Source: Actinomadura chibensis NBRC 106107 (lineage in GTDB: Bacteria > Actinomycetota > Actinomycetes > Streptosporangiales > Streptosporangiaceae). From it: 64,000 bases of DNA. The DNA lies in NCBI RefSeq assembly GCF_001552135.1, contig NZ_BCQP01000040.1, positions 1 to 64,000 on the forward strand. Reading direction: 5' to 3'. The notes under the pieces are model-generated. The model had not been told where the DNA came from. It worked only from the letters and a program-made list of their open reading frames with translations, and did no database searches. Positions within the stretch are counted from its first letter, which is position 1; every line of letters begins with the position of its first letter. This document shows, in pieces, positions 57,315-64,000 of this stretch. Position numbers and translations under genes: made by a program.

Positions 57315-59255
57315 TCAGCCGATATTGCGGTGCACGTCGTCCTTCTCGCTGGGCCCCGGCTCGGACGGAGCGATCCACGGTCCGGGGATGGACGGGTCGA
57401 GCACGCCCTGCTCGATCCAGGTGAACTCACCGTCGAGGACGGCCCGCGCGAGCTTCACGTCCAGCGCGTCGGTGTTCCGCCACAGCCCCTCGAACAGCTC
57501 CTCCACGCGGACGCGCGACTGGCGGCAGAACGCGTCCGCGAGCTTCACGGCGGACGCTCCCGGCGCCGCGCCGTCCGTCCCGAGGCCCTCGCCGTTCGCG
57601 TCGGCGTGGGCGCGGACGCACACCGCGCTCATCGCGAACAGCTCGGCGCCGATGTCGACCATCCGGCCGAGGAAGCCCTGCTTGTATTCGAGGCGGCCCT
57701 GCCAGCGCCCGGCCGCGTAGAAGACCGATCGGGCGAGCTTGCGGGACGCGCGCTCCACGTACCGCAGGTGCCGCGCCAGCGGCCCGAACTCGGCGTAGGA
57801 GTTCGGCCGCTGCCCGGCCCCGGTGACGAGCGTCGGCAGCCAGCGGGCGTAGAACCCGCCCGCCTTCGCCGCCGCCCGCGCCTTCTGCCCGGCGGACGCG
57901 TCCGGGTCGATGACGCCGCCCGCCGCGGCGAGGTGCGCGTCCACCGCCTCCCGGGCGATCAGCAGGTGCATGATCTCGGTGGACCCCTCGAAGATCCGGT
58001 TGATCCGCAGGTCGCGCACCAGCTGCTCGACCGGGACGCCGCGCTCGCCGCGCGCCGCGAGCGACTCGGCCGTCTCGTAGCCGCGCCCGCCGCGGATCTG
58101 GACCAGCTCGTCCGCCGCGCGGTAGGCCATCTCCGACGACCACAGCTTGGCGAGCGCGGCCTCGATCCGGATGTCGCCGCGCCCGGCGTCCGCGAGCTGG
58201 GCGGACAGGTCGTGCATCGCCTCCATCGCGTACGCGGTCGCCGCGATGAACGCGATCTTGCGCGAGACGGCCTCGTGCTCGCCGACCGGGCGGCCCCACT
58301 GCACCCGCTCCCGCGACCACTCCCGCGCGATCCTGGTGGCCCACTTGCCGGCCGCCGCGCAGACGGCGGGCAGCGAGAGCCGTCCGGTGTTCAGCGTGGT
58401 GAGCGCGATCTTCAGGCCCGCGCCCTCCTTGCCGATCAGGTTCGCCTTCGGGACCCGGACGTCGTGGAACCGCGTCACGCCGTTCTCGATGCCGCGCAGC
58501 CCCATGAACGCGTTGCGGTTCTCGACGGTGATGCCGGGCGTCGCCATGTCCACGATGAAGGCCGAGATGCCGCCCCGGTGCCCGTCGGACTTCGGGACGC
58601 GCGCCATCACGACCACCAGGTCGGCGACGACGCCGTTGGTCGTCCAGAGCTTGACGCCGTTCAGGACGTAGTCGTCGCCGTCCGGGACGGCGGTGGCGCG
58701 CAGCCGGGCCGGGTCGGAGCCGACGTCCGGCTCGGTGAGCAGGAACGCGCTGACCTCGCGGGCGCAGCGCGGCAGCCACTCGTCCTGCTGCTCGGGCGTG
58801 CCGAACAGCTTCACCGGCTGCGGGACGCCGATCGACTGGTGCGCCGACAGCAGCGCGGCGAGCGCCGGGCTCACCGACCCGACGACCATCAGCGCGCGGC
58901 CGTAGTGGAGCTGGCCGAGGCCGAGCCCGCCGTGCCGCTCCGGGATCTTCATGCCGAGCGCGCCGAGATCGCGCAGGCCGGTGACGACCTCGTCCGGGAT
59001 GCGCGACTCCCGCTCGATCGCCACCGGGTCGATCTTGGACGCGCAGAACTCGGTGAGCCGCGCGAGGAACTCCTCGCCTCTGCGCCGCGCCTCGTCCGAG
59101 GGACGGGGATGCGGATGGACGAGATCGAGGCGGAAGTCGCCGAGGAAGAGCTGCTTGCCGAAGCTCGGGAGCCGCCATTCGGTCTCCCGCGCCTCCTCGG
59201 CGACCTTCCGGGCCGTCCGCTCGTCGACGTGGCCGCGCTCGGTGTCTGCGTGCAT
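57315..59255 (-). CDS. Acyl-CoA dehydrogenase (very-long-chain/ACAD9-like)
   Basis: The 646-residue enzyme has the acyl-CoA dehydrogenase core with an extra C-terminal domain of about 200 residues, as in VLCAD/ACAD9. VSAFLLTEPDVGSDPARLRA and LWTTNGVVADLVVVMARV bind FAD and substrate; RGGRGYETAESL and FEGSTEIMHLLIAREAVDAH belong to the last core helices. The N-terminus has a charged leader (TARKVAEEARETEWRLPSFG). It is divergent from an IclR regulator across a 126-base spacer with a 27-bp inverted repeat beginning 9 bases from its start. It is expected to begin beta-oxidation of long acyl chains. Start: ATG 59255. Confidence 0.92.
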   Translation of the reverse strand: MHADTERGHVDERTARKVAEEARETEWRLPSFGKQLFLGDFRLDLVHPHPRPSDEARRRGEEFLARLTEFCASKIDPVAIERESRIPDEVVTGLRDLGALGMKIPERHGGLGLGQLHYGRALMVVGSVSPALAALLSAHQSIGVPQPVKLFGTPEQQDEWLPRCAREVSAFLLTEPDVGSDPARLRATAVPDGDDYVLNGVKLWTTNGVVADLVVVMARVPKSDGHRGGISAFIVDMATPGITVENRNAFMGLRGIENGVTRFHDVRVPKANLIGKEGAGLKIALTTLNTGRLSLPAVCAAAGKWATRIAREWSRERVQWGRPVGEHEAVSRKIAFIAATAYAMEAMHDLSAQLADAGRGDIRIEAALAKLWSSEMAYRAADELVQIRGGRGYETAESLAARGERGVPVEQLVRDLRINRIFEGSTEIMHLLIAREAVDAHLAAAGGVIDPDASAGQKARAAAKAGGFYARWLPTLVTGAGQRPNSYAEFGPLARHLRYVERASRKLARSVFYAAGRWQGRLEYKQGFLGRMVDIGAELFAMSAVCVRAHADANGEGLGTDGAAPGASAVKLADAFCRQSRVRVEELFEGLWRNTDALDVKLARAVLDGEFTWIEQGVLDPSIPGPWIAPSEPGPSEKDDVHRNIG

Positions 59256-59263
59256 GGCAAGGC

Positions 59264-59290
59264 TGTTTCCCGTGGTCGGATCGGGAAACA
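59264..59290. promoter_or_regulatory. 27-bp inverted repeat upstream of the acyl-CoA dehydrogenase gene
   Basis: TGTTTCCCG (59264-59272) and CGGGAAACA (59282-59290) are exact reverse complements with a 9-base spacer, 9 bases before the dehydrogenase start codon. The divergent IclR gene is the most likely source of the binding protein. A weaker GACCT-AGGTC pair lies at 59342-59361 near the IclR start. Confidence 0.55.
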
Positions 59291-59381
59291 CTGCCCGTCC
59301 GGACAGCAGAAGTGATCCAATGGGCTGGACTGTCACCCAAAGACCTTGACCGGACCAGGTCAGAGGGGTTCGCATTGCGTG

Positions 59382-60134
59382 ATGGAAGAGCCACGCAAGC
59401 CCACTCTCATCGCCTCGGTGCAGCGTGCTCTGCGACTCATGGAGGCCGTCGCCGCGCATCCGAGCGGCGCCCCCGCCAAGCAGCTCGCGCGGGAGGCCCG
59501 GCTGCCCCTCGCCACCACCTACCACCTCCTGCGCACCCTCGCCCACGAGGGCTACGCGACCCGGCTGTCGGACGGCATCTGGGTGCTCGGCGACCGCGTC
59601 GACGCCCTGCACGGCAGCAGCCGGGCGCAGCAGCTCCTCGCCCGCATCCGCCCGACGCTCAGCACGCTGCGCGACGAGCTCGGCGCCGCCGCCTACTTCG
59701 GCATGCACGTGGACGACGAGATCCGCCTGATCGACGTCGTCGACGGCCCGCGCGCGCCGCGCGTCGACCAGTGGGTCGGCTTCGAGCACGCCGCGCACGC
59801 CACCGCCGTCGGCAAGTGCGTCCTCGGCCAGCTCGACGACGCCCGCCGCCGCGACTACGTGTCCCGGCACCCGCTCGTCGACCTCACCCCGAACACGATC
59901 ACCGAGCCCGACCGCCTGTTCCGCTCCCTCGACACCGCGAACGGCCTGGTCGTGGACCGCGAGGAGTACGCCCTCGGCACGGGCTGCGCCGCCGTCCCGG
60001 TCACCGACGCGACGGGCACCGCCCTGGGCGCCCTGGCGGTCTCCTGCCCCCCGCGCCGCCTCCCCAAGATCGAGAAATCGGTACACCTACTCCGCGCCAC
60101 CGCCAACCGAATCCAACGCGCCCTCTCCCTCTGA
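59382..60134 (+). CDS. IclR family transcriptional regulator
   Basis: The 250-residue protein has an IclR winged helix (SVQRALRLMEAVAAHPSGAP, then EARLPLATTYHLLRTLAHEG) and the effector-binding domain with YFGMHVDDEIRLIDVVDGPR, HATAVGKCVLGQL and EEYALGTGCAAVPVTD. ATG 59382 is used; GTG 59379 is directly before it and a TTG at 59346 is unlikely. It is divergent from the acyl-CoA dehydrogenase and most likely represses it until an acyl or aromatic acid effector binds. Confidence 0.92.
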   Translation: MEEPRKPTLIASVQRALRLMEAVAAHPSGAPAKQLAREARLPLATTYHLLRTLAHEGYATRLSDGIWVLGDRVDALHGSSRAQQLLARIRPTLSTLRDELGAAAYFGMHVDDEIRLIDVVDGPRAPRVDQWVGFEHAAHATAVGKCVLGQLDDARRRDYVSRHPLVDLTPNTITEPDRLFRSLDTANGLVVDREEYALGTGCAAVPVTDATGTALGALAVSCPPRRLPKIEKSVHLLRATANRIQRALSL

Positions 60135-60197
60135 CCGGGGTCAGTCGACCTGGACGCCGTGCGCGCGGGCGAGGCCGCCGAGCCCGTCCGCCCAGCC

Positions 60198-60713
60198 CTA
60201 GAACTCGGCCATCACCATGGCCCGCACCGCAGGGTCGGACGGCGGCCGGAACGTCCAGGCCGCGCCGGTCGCGCACTGGACGCTCAGCGTCGCGTACGCG
60301 AGCGACGCGCACGTCAGGCCCGTGTCGACGTCCATGTTGATCGACACGGCGGCCGGGTTGTCGGCGAACGCCGTGTTGACGGCCTCGCAGACGGTCTCCT
60401 CGTCGTTGCCGTTGAGCGCGTTCCACCAGTGGGCCGCCGCGTCGCGGAGCCGCCGGTGGACCTGCCGCCGGGCCCGTTCGAGCTGCGCCGGGGTCGGTCC
60501 GGGCGGGCGGCTCCGCGCCGGACGCTTCGCCGCCGCCCGCCGCCCGCCGCCGACCGACGTCGAGGCGAAGAACGGGCCCATGCCGCTGGAGACCCTCGTC
60601 CGTCCCGCGCCCCTGTGGACGCGGGCCACGCGCGGCCCCACCGACGTCCGCACGCCCCTGCTCGACACCCGCACGCTCATCCCCGGCACGCCCACGCGGA
60701 ACCCGAACCCCAT
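60198..60713 (-). CDS. DUF4236 domain protein with unknown C-terminal domain
   Basis: The 171-residue protein begins MGFGFRVGVPGMSVRVSSRG, VRTSVGPRVARVHRGAGRTR, the DUF4236 pattern (normally MGFRFRK...GVRLNLSKSGVSTSVG). After about residue 55 comes a basic linker (GGGRRAAAKRPARSRPPG) and a new domain (LRDAAAHWWNALNGNDEETV, CEAVNTAFADNPAAVSINMD, CASLAYATLSVQCATGAAW). The start ATG at 60713 has GGAGGTG 5 bases upstream. It converges on the IclR gene. DUF4236 is a short repeat-rich module of unknown role, often at the N-terminus of larger proteins. Confidence 0.75.
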   Translation of the reverse strand: MGFGFRVGVPGMSVRVSSRGVRTSVGPRVARVHRGAGRTRVSSGMGPFFASTSVGGGRRAAAKRPARSRPPGPTPAQLERARRQVHRRLRDAAAHWWNALNGNDEETVCEAVNTAFADNPAAVSINMDVDTGLTCASLAYATLSVQCATGAAWTFRPPSDPAVRAMVMAEF

Positions 60714-60828
60714 CGTCCACCTCCGTCGTCCCTGGTGGGACGCATCAAGGGCGGGCCCGGTGCACGCGGCGGCGGGTTATCGGGGTGACCGTTTTGTGTC
60801 GGGGGTGGGGTTCGGCGATGCTGGGGGA

Positions 60829-61758
60829 GTGTCAACGGAGACTCTGAACGGCGCCGCGGAGCTGCGCGCGTTTCTGCGCGGGCTGCCCGGGGTGGACCAG
60901 GTGGGGGCCGAGGAGCGGGCCGCGCGGCTCGCGACCCGGTCCATCAAGACGACGGCGAAGGCCGAGGCGATCGACCTCGCCATCTCGATGGTGGACCTCA
61001 CCACCCTTGAGGGCGCGGACACGGCGGGCAAGGTGCGGGCGCTGTGCGCCAAGGCCGCGCATCCCGACCCGGCGGACGCGACCGTCCCGCGGGTGGCGGC
61101 GGTGTGCGTGTACTCGGACATGGTGGACGTGGCCGTCCGCTCCCTCGCCGGGACGGGCATCAAGGTGGCGAGCGTCGCGACCGCGTTCCCGTCCGGGCGG
61201 GCGCCGCTGGAGGCCAAGCTCGCCGACACGCGGGCGGCGGTCGCGGCCGGGGCGGCGGAGATCGACATGGTCATCGACCGGGGCGCGTTCCTCGCGGGCG
61301 ACTACCCGAAGGTGTTCGACGAGATCACGGCGGTCAAGGAGGCGTGCGGCGGGGCGCACCTGAAGGTCATCCTGGAGACGGGCGAGCTGGCCACGCTGGA
61401 CAACGTCCGGCGGGCGTCGTGGCTCGCGATGCGCGCCGGGGCCGACTTCATCAAGACCTCGACCGGGAAGGTGTCGCCCGCCGCGACCCTGCCGGTGACG
61501 CTGGTGATGCTGGAGGCCGTCCGCGATTATCGGGCCGGTACCGGGCGGCAGGTGGGTGTCAAGCCCGCGGGCGGCATCCGGACGAGCAAGGACGCCATCC
61601 GGTACCTGGTGCTCGTGAACGAGACCGCCGGGCCGGACTGGCTGTCGCCCGACTGGTTCAGGCTCGGCGCGTCCAGCCTGCTGAACGACCTGCTGATGCA
61701 GCGCCGCAAGCTCGCGACGGGCGTCTATTCCGGTCCCGACTACGTCACGTTGGACTGA
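60829..61758 (+). CDS. deoC: Deoxyribose-phosphate aldolase
   Basis: The 309-residue enzyme splits 2-deoxyribose 5-phosphate into glyceraldehyde 3-phosphate and acetaldehyde. AIDLAISMVDLTTLEGADTA opens the barrel; the Schiff-base lysine is in GADFIKTSTGKVSPAATLPV, and the second active lysine in QVGVKPAGGIRTSKDAIRY. The length is that of the class with an N-terminal extension. The start is a GTG whose GGGGGA is almost adjacent, so the messenger may be leaderless or use a start further in. The first aldehyde dehydrogenase begins 2 bases after its stop. Confidence 0.93.
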   Translation: MSTETLNGAAELRAFLRGLPGVDQVGAEERAARLATRSIKTTAKAEAIDLAISMVDLTTLEGADTAGKVRALCAKAAHPDPADATVPRVAAVCVYSDMVDVAVRSLAGTGIKVASVATAFPSGRAPLEAKLADTRAAVAAGAAEIDMVIDRGAFLAGDYPKVFDEITAVKEACGGAHLKVILETGELATLDNVRRASWLAMRAGADFIKTSTGKVSPAATLPVTLVMLEAVRDYRAGTGRQVGVKPAGGIRTSKDAIRYLVLVNETAGPDWLSPDWFRLGASSLLNDLLMQRRKLATGVYSGPDYVTLD

Positions 61759-61760
61759 TC

Positions 61761-63191
61761 ATGGTTTTCGAGTACGCGCCCGCGCCCGAGTCGCGGGCGA
61801 TCGTCGACATCCGCGCCTCCTACGGGCTGTTCATCGACGGGGAGTTCGCGGACGGGCACGGCGAGCCGTTCAAGTCGGTGAACCCGGCCGACGAGAGCGT
61901 TCTGGCCGATATCGCGTGCGCCGATGAGTCCGACGTCGATCGGGCGGTCGCGGCGGCGCGGAAGGCGTACGAGAAGGTCTGGGGCCCCATGCCCGGACGG
62001 GAACGCGCCAAGTACCTGTACCGGATCGCGCGGCTCGTCCAGGAGCGGGCCAGGGAACTGGCGGTGCTGGAGTCGATCGACAACGGCAAGCCGATCCGCG
62101 AGTCCCGGGACGTGGACGTGCCGCTGGTCGCGGCCTGGTTCTTCTACTACGCGGGCTGGGCCGACAAGCTCCCCTACGCCGGGTTCGGGCCCGACCCGAA
62201 GCCGGTCGGGGTCGCGGGGCAGGTCATCCCGTGGAACTTCCCGCTGCTCATGCTCGCCTGGAAGATCGCGCCCGCGCTGGCCTGCGGCAACACCGTCGTG
62301 CTCAAGCCCGCGGAGACGACGCCGCTGACCGCGCTGCTGTTCGCCGACATCTGCCGCCAGGCCGAGCTGCCGCCGGGCGTCGTCAACATCGTCACCGGCG
62401 CGGGCGAGACGGGCCGCGCGCTCGTCGCCCACGACGGGATCGACAAGGTCGCCTTCACCGGCTCCACCGAGGTCGGACGGCAGATCGCCCGCGTCCTGGC
62501 GGGGACGGACAAGAAGCTCACCCTGGAGCTCGGCGGCAAGGCCGCCAACATCGTGTACGAGGACGCCGCGCTCGACCAGGCCGTCGAGGGCATCGTCAAC
62601 GGGATCTTCTTCAACCAGGGGCACGTGTGCTGCGCCGGGTCGCGGCTGCTGGTCCAGGAGTCGGTGGCCGAGGAGGTCCTGGAGCGGCTCAAGGCGCGCA
62701 TGGCGACGCTCCGCGTCGGCGACCCGCTGGACAAGAACACCGACGTCGGGGCGATCAACTCGGCGGCGCAGCTCGCCAAGATCCGCGAGCTGTCGGCGGC
62801 GGGCGAGGCGGAGGGCGCGACGGCGTGGTCGCCGCCGTGCGAGCTGCCCGCGCAGGGATTCTGGTTCGCGCCGACCGTGTTCACCGGGGTCGCGCAGTCG
62901 CACCGGATCGCGCGGGAGGAGATCTTCGGGCCCGTCCTGTCGGTGCTGACGTTCCGGACGCCGGACGAGGCCGTCGCCAAGGCCAACAACACCCCGTACG
63001 GGCTGTCCGCCGGGATCTGGACGGAGAAGGGCTCGCAGATCCTCTGGACGGCCGAGCGCCTCCGCGCCGGGGTCGTCTGGGCAAACACCTTCAACAAGTT
63101 CGACCCGGCCTCCCCGTTCGGCGGCTACAAGGAATCGGGGTTCGGCCGCGAGGGCGGACGCCACGGCCTGGAGGGGTACCTGAATGTCTGA
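61761..63191 (+). CDS. Aldehyde dehydrogenase, active subunit next to deoC
   Basis: The 476-residue enzyme carries all the catalytic residues: asparagine in QVIPWNFPLLMLAWK, lysine in VVLKPAETTP, glutamate in KLTLELGGKAANIVYED, and the nucleophilic cysteine in FFNQGHVCCAGSRLLVQ (second C). FTGSTEVGRQIARVLAG is the NAD-binding turn. The deoC product acetaldehyde is the obvious substrate, giving acetate. It overlaps the following gene by 8 bases. Codon use is chromosomal. It could pair with the next protein as described there. Confidence 0.93.
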   Translation: MVFEYAPAPESRAIVDIRASYGLFIDGEFADGHGEPFKSVNPADESVLADIACADESDVDRAVAAARKAYEKVWGPMPGRERAKYLYRIARLVQERARELAVLESIDNGKPIRESRDVDVPLVAAWFFYYAGWADKLPYAGFGPDPKPVGVAGQVIPWNFPLLMLAWKIAPALACGNTVVLKPAETTPLTALLFADICRQAELPPGVVNIVTGAGETGRALVAHDGIDKVAFTGSTEVGRQIARVLAGTDKKLTLELGGKAANIVYEDAALDQAVEGIVNGIFFNQGHVCCAGSRLLVQESVAEEVLERLKARMATLRVGDPLDKNTDVGAINSAAQLAKIRELSAAGEAEGATAWSPPCELPAQGFWFAPTVFTGVAQSHRIAREEIFGPVLSVLTFRTPDEAVAKANNTPYGLSAGIWTEKGSQILWTAERLRAGVVWANTFNKFDPASPFGGYKESGFGREGGRHGLEGYLNV

Positions 63192-64000
63192 CCGGCTGGC
63201 CGTCCGCAAGACCTACAAGCTGTTCATCGGCGGCGCGTTCCCCCGATCCGAGTCCGGCAGGTCCTATCCCGTGCACGACGCCAAGGGGCGGTTCGTCGCC
63301 AACGCCTCGCAGGCGTCCCGCAAGGACGCGCGCGACGCCGTGACCGCCGCCCGCAAGGCGTTCGGCGGCTGGTCCGGGCGCACCGCCTACAACCGGGGCC
63401 AGATCCTCTACCGCGTCGCCGAGATGCTGGAGGGGCGCCGCGACCAGTTCGCCGACGAGCTGCGCCGCGCCGGGGCGTCCAAGCAGGCCGCCGCCGCCGA
63501 GGTGGACGCCGCCGTCGACCGCTGGGTCTGGTACGCCGGATGGGCCGACAAGCTGTCCGCCGTGGCGGGCGCGTCGAACCCGGTGTCCGGGCCGTTCTTC
63601 AACTTCTCCACGCCCGAACCGGCCGGGGTCGTCGCCGTCGTCGCGCCCGACTCGCCGCTGCTCGGGCTCGTCTCCGTGGTCGCGCCGGTGATCGTGTCGG
63701 GGAACACGTGCGTGGTGATCGCGTCCGAGCCCGCGCCGCTCCCCGCGATCACGCTGGCGGAGGTGCTCGCGACGTCCGACCTGCCCGGCGGCGTCGTGAA
63801 CCTGCTCACCGGGCGGCGCGCCGAGATCGCGCCCTGGCTCGCGTCCCACATGGACGTGAACGGCATCGACCTGACCGGAGCCGCCGCCGACCACGTCCGG
63901 GGGCTGGAGGAGGCGGCCGCCGGGAACCTGAAGCGCGTCCTTCGTCCCGGAAAGGACGCCTGGACGGACGATCCCGGAACCGCGCGCATGACGGCGTTCC
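63184..64000 (+). CDS. Degenerate aldehyde dehydrogenase homologue, 3' end missing
   Basis: The 272 visible residues begin MSDRLAVRKTYKLFIGGAFP with the aldehyde dehydrogenase fold: AYNRGQILYRVAEMLEGRRD, VDRWVWYAGWADKLSAVAGA. Key residues are changed: the asparagine position reads VAPDSPLLGLVSVV instead of PWNFP, the lysine position reads VVIASEPAP, and the ELGGK motif reads LRPGK with the glutamate lost. It is translated with the first enzyme (8-base overlap). The likely reading is a catalytically dead partner subunit, as in the second domain of ALDH16 proteins. The right edge cuts the gene before the cysteine region. Confidence 0.85.
   Translation, partial: MSDRLAVRKTYKLFIGGAFPRSESGRSYPVHDAKGRFVANASQASRKDARDAVTAARKAFGGWSGRTAYNRGQILYRVAEMLEGRRDQFADELRRAGASKQAAAAEVDAAVDRWVWYAGWADKLSAVAGASNPVSGPFFNFSTPEPAGVVAVVAPDSPLLGLVSVVAPVIVSGNTCVVIASEPAPLPAITLAEVLATSDLPGGVVNLLTGRRAEIAPWLASHMDVNGIDLTGAAADHVRGLEEAAAGNLKRVLRPGKDAWTDDPGTARMTAF

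Overview
The window is a very GC-rich chromosomal segment with G or C at almost every third codon position. Gene content points to a spore-forming, mycelial type of actinobacterium. The markers are an IdeR/DmdR-type iron repressor, a DUF3027 plus sacsin-like ATPase pair, Xre/DUF397 (BldB/WhiJ-type) regulators, SpoIIE-type phosphatases, LAL regulators and an actinobacterial second citrate synthase. The gene mix fits Actinomadura or another Thermomonosporaceae member best, but no marker here fixes the genus. No rRNA, tRNA, CRISPR array or complete insertion sequence was found.

1-19 kb is mostly conserved core. It holds a helicase-associated protein cut by the left edge, a TetR regulator, a HAD phosphatase behind an attenuator-like hairpin, a cold-shock protein, and an MFS carrier. 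Next comes the coupled DUF3027/sacsin-like ATPase pair, followed by DUF2530, a MarR/MFS pair with a perfect inverted repeat over the MFS start codon, ThpR, two uncharacterised envelope proteins, an orphan class II amidotransferase and serC.

19-32 kb combines metabolism with signalling. A 956-residue receptor joins a decayed KAP-like P-loop module to an extracellular periplasmic-binding domain and is the best candidate for an undescribed system. It is followed by a citrate synthase, a pdxH/MFS pair, a UdgX-type uracil-DNA glycosylase divergent from the iron regulator ideR, a PAS-GAF-SpoIIE-HATPase phosphatase, an alcohol dehydrogenase and a methyltransferase.

32-43.4 kb carries small membrane proteins, a DHA2 exporter with a winged-helix tail, a thiolase/enoyl-CoA hydratase pair, and an operon-like minus-strand set (cupin dioxygenase, MFS, zinc alcohol dehydrogenase, SDR, AraC) that looks like uptake and breakdown of an aromatic or keto compound. 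An ArsR/SRPBCC/GNAT operon with an operator-like inverted repeat follows.

43.4-53 kb looks like an accessory island. It contains a CapA-type lipoprotein, DUF6194, a tandem MerR protein, hypothetical secreted and membrane proteins, two decayed DUF397 remnants, a glycine-rich surface protein, an intact Xre/DUF397 pair divergent from an anti-sigma-like HATPase, and two linked membrane proteins. AT-rich patches and duplicated terminators suggest local rearrangement.

53-64 kb returns to chromosomal-type genes: a LAL regulator, a methyltransferase, an acyl-CoA dehydrogenase divergent from an IclR regulator across a 27-bp inverted repeat, a DUF4236 protein, then deoC with two overlapping aldehyde dehydrogenase genes. 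The second of these (cut by the right edge) appears catalytically dead, suggesting a split ALDH16-like pair that oxidises the acetaldehyde made by DeoC.
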